From: Candidatus Cloacimonadota bacterium | GTDB lineage: Bacteria > Cloacimonadota > Cloacimonadia > Cloacimonadales > TCS61 | Direction of reading: 5' to 3' | DNA length: 29,406 nt | NCBI GenBank assembly: GCA_003647825.1 | Contig: QMNP01000001.1 | Location: 1-29,406 of the forward strand | In this document: positions 6,649 to 17,600 of the stretch, piece by piece | How positions within the stretch are numbered: the first letter of the stretch is position 1 | Layout of the letters: each line of letters opens with the position of its first letter | Notes under the pieces: model-generated | What the model saw: the letters and a program-made list of their open reading frames with translations, nothing else | What the model was told of the DNA's origin: nothing | Database searches by the model: none | Translations under genes and position numbers: made by a program

Positions 6649-7749
6649 ATGATAGATCTTATTAAAATTCGCCAGGATTTGCATCGGATTCCGGAACTTG
6701 GATTCGAAGAATTCAAAACAACAGCTTACTTGTCTTCAATTTTAGAAGGTATCAATGAAATTACAATTTACTATTTTGATTTCCCCGGAGTTTTAGCTGT
6801 TTATTCTCGTGGTAATGGATCATACAAATTATTTCGCGCAGATATGGATGCATTACCGATCTCTGAAAAAACTAACTGTTCATTTTCTTCGAGACATTCT
6901 GGTAAGATGCATGCCTGCGGACATGATGTTCACATGACAATTTTATTGGGATTAATTGATAAAGTTGTTCATAAAAGAATAAAAGAAAATTTATTGTTTC
7001 TCTTTCAACCAGCAGAAGAAGGTATGGGAGGAGCAGAACGTATTCTAAAAACAGGAATATTGGATAGATTCAAAATTTCTAATGCCTTTGCTTTGCATGT
7101 TTCAGGTTCACTTCCTGTTGGAACTATATCAACTAAACCAGGTATTTTCTTTGCTAATACACAAGAAATTGAAATGAAAATAACCGGTAAAAGTGCACAC
7201 GTAGCCTTCCCTGAACACGGCAGAAATGCTCTTGCTGCAGGAGCAGAATTCTACTTGGAAATCCAGAAAATTGTTAAATCTGAATTCGACCGATCTGATC
7301 CGGTGGTTTGTGAGTTTGGCAAGATGCGGGCAGGAACTGTAATGAATGCTATCGCAGCTGAATGTACTCTGGAAGGAACTATGCGAGCATTTACATTAAA
7401 AAATATGAAACGCATAAGAAAATATATTGAAGAACTTTCGCTTACACTGAATAAGAAATATGATGTTCAATTTCAACAGATATATAAAAGCTTCTATAAA
7501 CAGGTAACTAATGAAAGTGCTTTATATGAAAAGTTAAAATATATAGCTGCAAATTCCGGGTATGATTTTGTTGAAGCTGATGCTGTTTTTACAGGTGAAG
7601 ATTTTGGTTATTATGCAGAAAAATATACCGGACTTCTCTTCTGGCTGGGAGCTAACCAGGGCGAGAAACAAAATCTACACTCACCAAATTTTTTACCGAG
7701 TGAAAAATCCATTGAAATTGGAGTGGATCTGCTCTATAAAATGATATAA
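6649..7749 (+). CDS. M20D-family amidohydrolase
   Basis: A 366-residue metallo-amidohydrolase of the M20D (IAA-amino acid/hippurate/N-acetyl-diaminopimelate hydrolase) group. Metal-ligand and catalytic motifs are RADMDALP (63-70), HACGHD with Cys90 and His92, PAEEG with Glu123-Glu124, and ALHVSG with His150. Near the end are GEDFGYY and LHSPNF. The dimerisation lid lies between them (about 165-275). ATG 6649 is chosen because CGAGGA sits at 6637-6642 and the family's usual N-terminus, a helix leading to RQDLHRIPELGFEE, follows at once; the longer TTG-initiated frame adds 24 residues unlike the family. Substrate cannot be read from the sequence; N-acyl amino acid, N-acyl-diaminopimelate or hippurate-like amides are all possible. 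It is monocistronic. Confidence 0.88.
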   Translation: MIDLIKIRQDLHRIPELGFEEFKTTAYLSSILEGINEITIYYFDFPGVLAVYSRGNGSYKLFRADMDALPISEKTNCSFSSRHSGKMHACGHDVHMTILLGLIDKVVHKRIKENLLFLFQPAEEGMGGAERILKTGILDRFKISNAFALHVSGSLPVGTISTKPGIFFANTQEIEMKITGKSAHVAFPEHGRNALAAGAEFYLEIQKIVKSEFDRSDPVVCEFGKMRAGTVMNAIAAECTLEGTMRAFTLKNMKRIRKYIEELSLTLNKKYDVQFQQIYKSFYKQVTNESALYEKLKYIAANSGYDFVEADAVFTGEDFGYYAEKYTGLLFWLGANQGEKQNLHSPNFLPSEKSIEIGVDLLYKMI

Positions 7750-7778
7750 AAAAAAGCTGCGAGGAAAAACCCGCAGCC
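7748..7778 (-). terminator. Terminator for the small acidic protein gene
   Basis: On the minus strand, GCTGCG (7777-7772) and CGCAGC (7761-7756) form a hairpin with a T-rich loop, followed by an 8-nt T-tract (A-run 7748-7755 on the plus strand). On the plus strand no T-tract follows, so it is oriented for the minus-strand gene, although it may also end the converging amidohydrolase transcript. Confidence 0.8.
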
Positions 7779-7798
7779 ATTATAATCTTCTTAAACTC

Positions 7799-8095
7799 TT
7801 ATATTCCTATTTTTTCATCATCCTCATCAAGATCAATACTATCCAGATCATCATCGTCTTCTTCACCCTGCATCCAATCCGGACAAAAGGCTACATTTTC
7901 TGTCTTATCCCAGCCATCCACATTCTTTAATCCATATCGATCTAAGATCTCTTCTTCCCATAGTGAATAACGAACTTTGTCATCTGCTACTTCATATACC
8001 AGCACCGGTTTATGATACTTCCTGAGATTGAAATCCATCCCGCTTAACTCAAAAAATTCTTTTATTCTATTTTTATCTTTTTCTGCTGTCATCAT
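7799..8095 (-). CDS. Small protein with acidic C-terminal tail, unknown family
   Basis: A 98-residue cytoplasmic-looking protein I do not recognise. There is no signal peptide or membrane segment. Residues 1-75 are mixed alpha/beta in appearance, with several Trp and Tyr (LWEEEIL, GWDKTEN, PDWMQ) and one Cys. The last 22 residues are almost entirely Asp/Glu (EEDDDDLDSIDLDEDDEK). AGGAGC at 8107-8102 precedes tandem ATGs at 8095 and 8092. The start codon, ribosome binding site and dedicated terminator make it a convincing gene. It is divergent from the exported protein gene at 8179 with only 83 bp between, so they may share a regulatory region. No function is proposed. Confidence 0.72.
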   Translation of the reverse strand: MMTAEKDKNRIKEFFELSGMDFNLRKYHKPVLVYEVADDKVRYSLWEEEILDRYGLKNVDGWDKTENVAFCPDWMQGEEDDDDLDSIDLDEDDEKIGI

Positions 8096-8178
8096 ATCTT
8101 TGCTCCTAATTTTCTGGATTTTATTGACCTATTCCAGAACTAAAATTTACTCGTTCACAAAAGTGTTATGGTTATGAA

Positions 8179-9648
8179 ATGTCAAATAAATTAAGAAATA
8201 ATTTTGTTAAAATCTTCCTGCTGCTGGTTATGCTGAATGTAGCACTGACTCTAAAAGCCTTTGAACCTGAAGCTGATGATTTCGAAAATACCTTTCAATA
8301 TAATCTTTACCAGAGCTGGCTAAAAAAAGGCGATTTTAAAACCAATTTCCCAGCTGGATTTGGCAATAAGAAGATCGTAAAATCTTTTACAGATAAAAAT
8401 GGACGATCAGTGCAGGTAGAATATGACTGGATCAATCGCAAGATTACCGATCAGCGGGAAAGTTTACCTGTCATTTTCTTTGTAGAAGATTTTTCTAAGA
8501 TCAAACCCTTCCTGAATTTTCTGGAAGGTTTTATCTATCGGTTGAATACAGTGGACTACAATTTCCTGCAGGAATACTGCGATCTGGAAAAAATACAAAT
8601 TGAATTTAATGGATACACCGGAGCTGAAGCATTAAATCTACTCTGGGAAAGCAGTCGTACAAAACGTACTGAGATAAAACCGCTTGAATTGGAAGTGAAA
8701 GATAATATCCTTACATTTTATTTACCAATAAAATCAGGGAAAACTATTAAATTTGAATTTCCAGTAGAATATGATATAGCAAAAGCCTTGCAATCCATCC
8801 GCAGAAAAGAAGAGGAAAAATCAATTCCAATTATTGAAGATAAGAGAGATGATATTGTAGAAAAAAAAATAATTCCAGACTATCAAATACCTGTTCGCAA
8901 AAGAACTCCAGAACCGGATATTGAATTGCTGCCAGAGATTAGTTCATTAACTCTATCTGATTACGTGAAGTCATATTATGCATTACGACAGTCTAAGGAA
9001 CTGCTGCACAATAAAATATCTGATCCGGTTGATTTTTTACTTGCTGAATTTCCACAGCGAGAGATTCGAGAAGAAGGTGATATTATATCAATATTGGCTC
9101 CAAAATATCTAGATGACTTTAGCTGTGAAATCAATGTTAATCTGGTGCAGGATAATGACGGAATTAATTTTACTCCTGCATTAAATTATGAACTTAATGA
9201 TAAGACAGTTAAGATTGGGAATAATGAAGAAATAGTTATGAATGCGCTAAATTATGATGAAATAGAAGCAATTGCTCCATTCATCGTTCAACTTGTATAT
9301 GAGCATCGAGCTATTGGAAGTAAATTATTAAATTTTCTTGTGATACATGATGATATTCCCACAACTCTTATTATGCGAAATGGCGAGAGAAAGGTTTTTG
9401 AGCTGAATTCTTATGCAAATCTTCTACTTATGCTTGGAAATTATTGGCAATCTCATAATGTTTATTTTAAAATTCAGGAAGTCACTAAGAAAAATGGTAA
9501 TATAGAGTTGCAAACATATTTGATTGCTTATGATAAAGATGAAACAGCAGCAGATATGGCGGAAATCATGTTTCACCTGGATGAGGAATTTAAGATAGAT
9601 ATGATAATGATGGTACTTCATCAAGGTAACGATAGAATTGATAATTGA
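8179..9648 (+). CDS. Exported protein of unknown family
   Basis: A 489-residue protein with an N-terminal signal peptide: basic MSNKLRNNFVK, then a hydrophobic core, with likely cleavage near LKA-FEPEAD at about residue 28. The rest is soluble-looking, rich in Asp, Glu, Ile and Leu. A proline/charge-rich linker lies near residues 215-255 (EEEKSIPIIEDKRDD, PVRKRTPEPDIE) and separates two mixed alpha/beta halves. No catalytic motif, lipobox, TPR or C-terminal sorting signal is apparent. There is no clear Shine-Dalgarno before the ATG. The tatD gene follows after 9 bp, so the two are probably cotranscribed. Periplasmic or envelope location is inferred from the signal peptide; function unknown. 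Confidence 0.75.
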   Translation: MSNKLRNNFVKIFLLLVMLNVALTLKAFEPEADDFENTFQYNLYQSWLKKGDFKTNFPAGFGNKKIVKSFTDKNGRSVQVEYDWINRKITDQRESLPVIFFVEDFSKIKPFLNFLEGFIYRLNTVDYNFLQEYCDLEKIQIEFNGYTGAEALNLLWESSRTKRTEIKPLELEVKDNILTFYLPIKSGKTIKFEFPVEYDIAKALQSIRRKEEEKSIPIIEDKRDDIVEKKIIPDYQIPVRKRTPEPDIELLPEISSLTLSDYVKSYYALRQSKELLHNKISDPVDFLLAEFPQREIREEGDIISILAPKYLDDFSCEINVNLVQDNDGINFTPALNYELNDKTVKIGNNEEIVMNALNYDEIEAIAPFIVQLVYEHRAIGSKLLNFLVIHDDIPTTLIMRNGERKVFELNSYANLLLMLGNYWQSHNVYFKIQEVTKKNGNIELQTYLIAYDKDETAADMAEIMFHLDEEFKIDMIMMVLHQGNDRIDN

Positions 9649-9657
9649 AGGTGAAAA

Positions 9658-10404
9658 ATGAAAATATTTGAATCACACGCTCATCTGAATTTTGAGCATT
9701 TCGATAAAGATAGAGAAGAATTACTGCAGAAATGCAAAAAGCTTGGAATTGAGAGGATTATTAATGTTGGTGTTGATAAAAAATCAATTTCTTGCAGTCT
9801 GCAACTGGCAGAAAAATTTGATATGATCTATGCCGCAGTTGGTTTTCACCCGCATGATGCAAAAGAGTATGATCGAGAGTTTTTGCTGACAAGTGCAAAG
9901 AACAAAAATGTGGTTGCAATTGGTGAATGCGGTTTGGATTATTACCGCAATCTTTCTCCACGTGATATTCAACGAAGGGTTTTTTCAGACCAGATAAAAA
10001 TCGCCATTGATCTAAAATTGCCGCTGATTGTTCACGATCGAGATGCACATGACGAATGTTTTGAATTGCTGGAAGAGCAAAATCCTGCTAGCGTAGTTTT
10101 TCATTGTTTTTCAGGTGATGAATTATTTGCCGAAAAAGTTTTGTCAAAGGGTTGGAAAATCTCTTTCACAGGAACTATTACATATAAAAACAACTTGCTG
10201 GAAAATGTGGTAAGAACTGTTCCTGATGATATGTTTTTCATCGAGACAGATTCTCCCTACTTAACGCCGGTTCCTAATAGGGGCAAACGTAATTCACCTT
10301 TAAATCTCAGGTATATAATCGAAAAAATATCTGAAATTAAAAGAATATCACCAAACAAAGTTGCAGAACTTTCCTACAACAATGCAATGGATTTCTTTTT
10401 CTAA
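9658..10404 (+). CDS. tatD: TatD-family metal-dependent DNase/hydrolase
   Basis: A 248-residue TIM-barrel metallohydrolase of normal family length. Metal ligands are visible in order: His7 and His9 in ESHAHLNF, Glu90 in AIGECGLDYYR, His126 in PLIVHDRDA, His149 in VVFHCFSG and Asp198 in IETDSPYLTP. The GFHPHD motif (62-67) is also standard. TatD proteins act as cytoplasmic 3'-5' DNA exonucleases and are implicated in oxidative DNA damage repair and fragment clearance. GAAGGTG just before the ATG acts as ribosome binding site. The gene closely follows the unknown exported-protein gene, a pairing that does not reveal a joint role. Confidence 0.93.
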   Translation: MKIFESHAHLNFEHFDKDREELLQKCKKLGIERIINVGVDKKSISCSLQLAEKFDMIYAAVGFHPHDAKEYDREFLLTSAKNKNVVAIGECGLDYYRNLSPRDIQRRVFSDQIKIAIDLKLPLIVHDRDAHDECFELLEEQNPASVVFHCFSGDELFAEKVLSKGWKISFTGTITYKNNLLENVVRTVPDDMFFIETDSPYLTPVPNRGKRNSPLNLRYIIEKISEIKRISPNKVAELSYNNAMDFFF

Positions 10405-10501
10405 CAACTTAGAAGTAAAAGATTTAGAAATTAATAGAAAAAAAACTTGTAAGAATAAATTCACTTCATAATTTTGCACCAAAATAATATTGGAGGACGT
10501 T

Positions 10502-10672
10502 ATGGCTGTTAATATTAATAAAGAAACTTGCATCGGATGCGGAGCCTGCATCGATACATGCCCCGTGGAAGCCCTGAAGATGGTAGATGAAAAAGCTGTA
10601 GTGGATGCAGAAACTTGCGTTGATTGCGGTGCATGTATAGATTCTTGCCCCGTGGAAGCAATAACATTATAA
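10502..10672 (+). CDS. 2[4Fe-4S] clostridial-type ferredoxin
   Basis: A 56-residue electron carrier with two CxxCxxCxxxCP motifs. Cys10, 13, 16 and 49 would bind one cluster and Cys39, 42, 45 and 20 the other. The two halves (CIGCGACIDTCPVEAL and CVDCGACIDSCPVEAI) are near-identical, as expected from the internal duplication of this family. GGAGG at 10492-10496 places the start at ATG 10502 rather than the in-frame TTG at 10490. It is a stand-alone low-potential carrier, suited to anaerobic oxidoreductases such as 2-oxoacid:ferredoxin enzymes or hydrogenases. No partner enzyme lies in the window. Confidence 0.96.
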   Translation: MAVNINKETCIGCGACIDTCPVEALKMVDEKAVVDAETCVDCGACIDSCPVEAITL

Positions 10673-10698
10673 TTATTCACAAAATTAAAATGAATTTT

Positions 10699-10720
10699 GA
10701 GCCTGCTTCACAGCAGGCTC
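10699..10720. terminator. Strong hairpin after ferredoxin
   Basis: GAGCCTGCT (10699-10707), loop TCAC, AGCAGGCTC (10712-10720): a perfect 9-bp GC-rich stem 26 bp after the ferredoxin stop. The plus-strand tail (ACTGTATTTAG) is only modestly T-rich, while the minus-strand tail is more T-rich. It is probably the terminator for ferredoxin. Confidence 0.65.
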
Positions 10721-10887
10721 ACTGTATTTAGATTAGGTTCAAACTTTTATTGACAAATAGTACATGCTGCTTTTTTTTTCGCACCATATTTTCATTGTTA
10801 TCTTTTTTTATATTTATCGTTGTATTGTTTTATTGTAATGTGTTGAATTGTGTCTGAAGAAAAATATCTGGAAAAAGGTAGCAATAA
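10721..10887. other. Intergenic region before coaX
   Basis: This very T-rich stretch contains TTGACA at 10750-10755 but no convincing -10 at a suitable distance. AAAGG near 10874-10878 probably serves as the coaX ribosome binding site. A promoter for coaX-sprA is expected here but I cannot place it. Confidence 0.4.
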
Positions 10888-11661
10888 ATGAATTTTGTGA
10901 TCGATATAGGTAATAGTAATATTGTATTAGCAATATATAATGAGGATGAACTTCGTTTCCATTGGCGAATAGAAACAGTTAAATTGGAAACAGCAGAATC
11001 GTACTATCACAAGATCAATACCCTGTTTTCCAAAGAGCAGATTGCTTTTAACGCTATCTCGCGAATTGCTCTTTCGTCTGTAGTACCGCAATTAACAGAA
11101 ACTTTTAATAATTTGTTTGCACAATTTTTTGATTGTCCGAAAATAATTGTAACTGCCAGCAGTAAACTTGGATTGACTTATCCTGTTTCCAATCCAGATT
11201 ATATTGGTTCTGACTTGATAGTAAATGCCTATGCCGCCTGGCAGAAATATAATAAAAACTGTATTATCTGCGATCTGGGAACTGCAACCACAATTCAGCT
11301 TGTCGGAAAAAATGGTTTCTATCATGGTTACATCATAGCTCCAGGAGTTAATATTTCGTTACAAGCTCTTTTTTCTTTAACATCTCAGCTGCCAGAAACA
11401 GTATTAACTGAACCGGATAATCTTCTGGGTAATAATACAAAAGATGCTATGATGTCGGGAATAGTTACAGGAAACAGGTTGGCACTTGCTGGATTCATTC
11501 GAGAAATTAAAAAAGAGTATCAACATATAGGGGAGACTTATGTAATTGCAACTGGCGGAATAGCGGAAGTAATTTGTAATAATTCCAATGAAGTTGATGT
11601 AATAGATAATTACCTTTTAATAGATGGACTTAACCTTATTTGCAGGAATATAGATTTTTAA
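10888..11661 (+). CDS. coaX: Type III pantothenate kinase
   Basis: A 257-residue ASKHA-fold kinase that phosphorylates pantothenate, the first step of coenzyme A synthesis. Motifs are the phosphate-1 loop FVIDIGNSN (3-11) with Asp6, the pantothenate-side motif IGSDLIVNAYAA (106-117), and CDLGTATTIQLV with Asp129. The later GVNISLQALF, LLGNNTKDAMMSGIVTGN and IATGGIAEVI segments are also standard. In many homologues the second motif reads GxDR; here the Arg position is Leu. CoA supply suits the acyl-CoA metabolism at the left of the window, but the two are not co-operonic. Its TAA is directly followed by the ATG of the sprA homologue, so translation of the two is probably coupled. Confidence 0.92.
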   Translation: MNFVIDIGNSNIVLAIYNEDELRFHWRIETVKLETAESYYHKINTLFSKEQIAFNAISRIALSSVVPQLTETFNNLFAQFFDCPKIIVTASSKLGLTYPVSNPDYIGSDLIVNAYAAWQKYNKNCIICDLGTATTIQLVGKNGFYHGYIIAPGVNISLQALFSLTSQLPETVLTEPDNLLGNNTKDAMMSGIVTGNRLALAGFIREIKKEYQHIGETYVIATGGIAEVICNNSNEVDVIDNYLLIDGLNLICRNIDF

Positions 11662-14600
11662 ATGATTAAAAAAAGTATAATTTTTCTAATACTATTTTCA
11701 GCTTCATCGGGTTTATTCAGTGAAGTGTTTACACCTAAATATTACCTTCCCGGCTATACCCCATTAAATTTTACAGAGTTAGATTATTATAAATTGGATA
11801 AAGGATTTTCCCTTTCGGAATTTGCCAGGCCCCAATTGGGATCAAATTATACAACTACGACCAAAGAAATAGATTATGAAAAAGGAAATGTAAAACTAAC
11901 CTGTAAACTTGGAAATATTGAATTGACAGAGCCGGTTTACGTGCCTTTAGAAAGCTATTATGAAAATAGTTTTAACGAATTATTTCATAGAACTCTGGAT
12001 GAAAAAGTTAGTGAATTATTGCGAAATGAAGAACGTACAGATGACCTTGGTTTAATTCCAGAAATTGTTATCGAATTACCCAAAGTTGCTCTGCCCAGAG
12101 CTGTTCGAAAATTTATGGGAAATAAAGCCGGACGTTTGAGTTTGGACGGAAGTCAAAGGCTTACCTTTGCCGGTAATAGTACGAAACGAAGTGGTGAAGG
12201 CACTGAAAGCAACGATAATCAGGATTTTGATCTGGATATGACACAAGATCTGAACTTACGCTTAAGGGGGACGATCGGTGAAAAGATCCATGTGAATGTA
12301 AACCATCAATCTACTTCTGATAGTGATGCTCTACCTACTCCAACAGAAGTGAACATAAATTATGAGGGCGATGAAGACGAAATAGTAAAAAGAATTGATG
12401 GCGGGAATATCTCGCTGGCTTTGAGCGGATCACAATTTATAAGTTACAATGTGTCTTCCGAAGGGCTTTTTGGTATAAAAACAGACCTGGAAGCTGGTAA
12501 TTTAAAAGTTACAGCCATCATGGGAAAAGACGAAGCAAAAAAGAATACGCAAAAGTATAGAGGTTCATCCCAGGCAGATTCTACAATTATTGCCAGTAAA
12601 AACTATGTAAAAAGAAGAATGTACTTTATTGAACAACCGGATCTACTATATGAGCTGGTTGAAGATAGTCCAATATTCGGTTATAATAATAACCAGATAG
12701 AAATTGAAGATGGAAAATGGAAAATATCAGCTCAAGGTGCCGGTTTGCTGCCGGATCCGGAAAAACCTTTTGCTCTCTATATCGATGACAATAATGTAAA
12801 TAACAATGGTACTGTTACGGTACCTGGCTACGAAATTGGAGATGAAACTACCCAATATCAATTCAATGTTCTCACAGAAGGTCTTGAATTCACAATAGAT
12901 TACAATAGTGGCTTGATAACTTTTTTCCCTGAGTATATGGATTTCATCTCACAAATAACAAGATTGCATACAATTGGTGTATCTTATACTACCAGAAGTG
13001 GATTGCAAATAGGTGACAGCTCTACAAATCCTGTTTTGGTTAAGATTTTAAAACGATCTAACCAGACTGTAACAGATCCAGAGTGGAAATATGAAGTTCG
13101 CAATATTTATAGTCTGGGAATGCAGGGTATAAAATCAGAAGGTTTTGAACTGAACATTTTTACCAGAGATTCATATAATACACCTAACTTTAATTTACCA
13201 GACAGCCTTTTGCAGCTTGTTCCAGAAGTATTTCAAGATGACGTTAAACTTCTAAACGGTTATCTTCTCTTAGATGTAAATAAAGATGGGCTGATTAATG
13301 GAGACGATTCAACTGTAAATTTAGAAGCCGGATATATTATATTTCCTTTATTGGAACCCTTTTATGCACTGGGTGATTCAGCTGTGTATTTAGAAGATCA
13401 AGAAACTGTACAGAATGTGGGCGAGGAAAAAGAATATAATTACTACTTTTCGGTGAAAGGTGAAATCGGTCGTGATCAGATTTCATTGGGGCAGATGAAT
13501 ATCTTACCGGGAAGTGTAGTAGTTAAGCTGGGATCCAGTAAACGCAAACTTACCGAGAATGTCGATTTTATTGTAGATTACGATTTTGGTATTATTAACT
13601 TCTTAAATTCTGAAGCTAAGAATCCCGATGTGGAAATTGATATCAGTTATCAATTTAAACCATTATTTTCTGTTGATAGCAAAACTATTTTAGGTGTTCG
13701 CGCTGATATGGAATTCAACCAGAATATCAAAGCAGGCGGAACTCTTATCTATCAATCTGAAAAAGTTAAGGAAGACAGACCCAAGATCGGCAACGAAAAC
13801 CGTAATCTTATTCTGGCCGATATTGATGGTGAACTGGATTATGATATTCCTTTTATGACCCGTTTTATCGACTGGTTTCCGCTTATAAAAACTGACGAAG
13901 AATCGACCATGAATCTTTCTGGTGAAGTGGCAATGAGTATCCCTACAATCTATGGTTCTGAAAAACAGCATGATAAGAAAGAAGCATATATCGACGATAT
14001 GGAATCTATCTTGGACACGTATCCGCTGGGTGTTTCGCGGGTAACCTGGGCTCCTGCCAGCAGGCCATTTGGATATCCGGGTGCAAATCCTACCAACCTT
14101 GTTAAAGCAAATCTCAATTATTACAATCCTCAGAATGTATATGCCGAGGATGTATATGATCCGGAAACACTTTCGAATGAAGAAGAACGAGAAAAAGTTC
14201 CGATTCTGGCTTTCAAAATAAAACCGCCACCACTGGGTTTACCCGGAGTTCAAATCAAATACTGGGCTGGCGTAATGAAATATATTGGAAATCAGGTCGA
14301 TTTCTCAAATAAGAAATACATAGAATTCCTGGTAAAAGTTGATAATCTTAATAATAATACTGATTTTAATCCAGTTAATATTCATATAGATCTGGGTGAA
14401 GTGAGTGAAGATTTTTATCGTCCAGGTGAGAGCGATAAACCAGATAAAGAAGACGGTCAGCTGAATGAAGCCGGGAATATGACTAATGTAGATGGTATCC
14501 TGGACGGCGGTGAAGATACTGGTTTAGATAGAATTAAAAACGGAGAGCCGGGTGATGATCCCTTTGATAACTATGACAATAAAAAAGTTGTGATCAATGG

Positions 14601-17600
14601 AGATGATGAATATCCTTATGTAAACGGAACAGAAGGAAATGATAAACTCGATACTGAAGATCTTAACAGCAGCAGCATTTTAAATTTATCTGAAGTTTAT
14701 TTCGAATATTCTGCCTGTATAAATGATGGTGATGAATTTCTGGAAAGTCAGTACAATGGCTGGCGCTTGTACCGTATCCCCCTGCACAATAGAGACAACT
14801 ATACTATAGTTTCAAATGAAGCTAATAGAAATCCCGATCTGGAAAGGGTTAGTTATGCACGGATCTGGTTTGAAACTCAAGATAGTACCAGGATCAAATT
14901 AGTATCACTAGATATTGCTGGAAATAAATGGGAAGAAGGTTTCATTAGAGAAGAAGATGGAAGCATTATAAATGATGAAGAAGAAACAATGCTGGTGGGA
15001 ATTATCGATAATCAAAAAGACCAGCATTATAATCCTGCTCCCCACACTGTTATTAAAAAACAGGGTGAAGATACTCTGGAACAATCTCTTACTATTGATT
15101 ATACGAATCTGGGAGCTAATCATTTCGGATTAGTTACTCAGTCTTTCCGTGAATATTTAAATCTTACAACATATGAACGTTTACGTCTTTGGGTATATGG
15201 TGAATCTGCCCAATTAGAGCGTACACGTTCCCAGTCTGATACACTGATAATTCGTATGGGAGCAGATTCCTTGAATTACTACCAGATCAAACATGCTTTT
15301 GAGACTGCTTCATATCAGGCAATAATGGATGAAAATTACTGGGAAGAAATTGAAATTGATTTTTCAGATCTTACAGAGTTAAAGAACATTGATGCTGATG
15401 AGGACGTGAGTTATACAAAAGATGGTTTTGTTTACAGCAAGGTTGGAAATCCAACTTTAACCAATATCCGTTCTATTTCACTTGGTATGAAAGCATCTGA
15501 GACCTTTACCGGTAGAATATATTTTGATGACCTAAGAGTAGCCGATCCCTATGAAGAAATTGGTTTTGCAGCACGTACTACATTTCATACTAAGTTTGCG
15601 GACTTTTCTGATTTAGATGTGAATTTACAGTGGAGAACAGAAAACTTTCAAGCTTCTTCTACGCGAACAAATTCACCAAGTCAAGTCAGGGAAATCAATT
15701 TATCAATAAATAATAAGTACTACCTGCAAAAATTCCTTCCCGCTGAATGGGGATTAAATCTTCCGCTTACTTTAAAAAGAACACAATCTCTTGGTATTCC
15801 ACGCTTTAAAGCCAACACAGATGTATTGCGGGATGATTTGAGCAAAGAAGATAAAGCTCGAGAAAAAAATAAATCTCTAACTAAAAGAGCAGATATATCT
15901 TTTAGCCAGAGTAAAACTCCAAAAAATAAAATTTTAGCTTATACATTAAAAAACACAACAATAAACTCTTACATTGAGCAGAGAAAAACCACTTCTTCAA
16001 CCTTGGCAGATACAACGATCACGTTCAATATCAAACACAATTATCGTCTTTCTGTCTCTAAAGAAAATACTTCTTTAAATCTTTGGAAAAATTACAAATT
16101 TTATTACTTCCCCAACAGTATTGAAAATCAACTTATTTATGATGATAAAATGCCCAGCAAATGGCGCTGGGAAACTTATACAGATTCAATTCCATTTTGG
16201 ACTAAACAGACAAATTCCAAAAGAACCAAATCATTTAACACCCTGTCATCGGTTAATTATGATATGTTTAGTGATATTTCTGCTGCTTATTCACTTTCTA
16301 CCAAGCGAGATCTATTATTAAAAAACTATGTTTATGATGTGAATATTGGGCAGGAAAAAGAAAGAACTCAAACCGCTTCTCTTAATTTTACGCCTAAGTA
16401 TCTGGAGTCTGTTTTTAGTTTTGATGCAAATGCTTCGGCCAACTATGATGAAGATCATATAAAAGTTGGTGTTACAGATACTTTATACTATAAAGGTAGC
16501 GTTACTAGAGACATTGGCGGTACATTTACATTAAAGAATCGTGATATGCTAGAGGATCTTTCTGGATGGATTAATAAAAAGTTCGGCAAAAAAAGTACAG
16601 AAGAAATTATAGATGATGATGAGAAAAGCAAAGGTGAAGAAGAGCTAAACGAAGAAGAAAAGAAAGAAGAAGACTACACAAAAACCGAACTAAGCAAGAT
16701 GGAAGATGCGTTTGGCAAGAAAAACGATAAGGGCTGGAAAGATGATTTAAAAGGCAATGATTCTGGCGGCAAAGAAGAAGAAACAAAACCACTCGAAGGA
16801 AAGCAGGCTGGAAAATATGATCCCAAAGGTGGTGATTATAAAGGTTCTGAAGGTCAAAATCTTAAACCGATAGAATCATCCAATATTTTCGGTTCAATTG
16901 TAGGTTATATTGCTAGAATCGAGAATATTCGCGTAACATATGACAATAACTATAGAACATCTTATGAAGAAAGATTAGATAGACCAAAATTTCTTTATCA
17001 ACTGGGACTACCTCATATTCTGCAGGAAGATGGTGTAGATAAAGAAATAGACATGAAGACAATCACCGATAAAATCTCTACATCTTTCGGCTTTCCAATT
17101 TTTAATAATCTTTCAACTAACTGGGGTTATTCCACAGAACATAAAAGAACATACAGCTTTAATAATAATAGCCAGATCACTACGAATTTCCCCAATATTA
17201 GTATAACCTTATCTGAATTTGAAAAACTGATCCATTTCGAAAACATTCTTACCAGTTCCCGACTAACCAGTAGTTTTGTTCAATCTATATCAGAAACTGG
17301 TGAAATTGGTTTTGGTGATGATCCCGACACAAAACAGGTGAGATTAGGTTTTACCCCGCTGCTTTCATGGTTTGGCAACTGGAAGGGAAATATTACTTCC
17401 AACATTAATCTGAATCATTCAATAACTAAAAATGAACGAAACCTATCAGGTGGGGCCAGCTCTGGAAGCAATTCGACGGTTTCTTCTATAACTGGTTCCT
17501 TTTCCTGGAGCTATGCTGCAGCGAAAGGACTAAAGATTCTTTTCTTTAAAAGAACTAGAATGAAGAATGAATTATCAACCGATTTATCATTTTCAGTTGA

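Noticed and set aside
8124..8152. Promoter TTGACC...TTACTC between the small acidic protein and the exported-protein gene
   Set aside because: The -10 match is poor; a promoter must be near but the sequence does not single one out.
10399..10414. Hairpin TTCTAA-CAAC-TTAGAA at the end of tatD
   Set aside because: Only 6 AT-rich base pairs and no T-tract; too weak to call as a terminator.
10348..10680. 110-residue minus-strand frame covering the ferredoxin gene
   Set aside because: Its repeated ASTGH/MQAPHPMQVS text is the mirror of the duplicated ferredoxin cysteine motifs; the plus strand is clearly coding.
16580..16600. Possible frameshift at a run of seven A in the sprA homologue
   Set aside because: The frame continues intact on both sides with barrel-like sequence to a normal stop; no break is needed.
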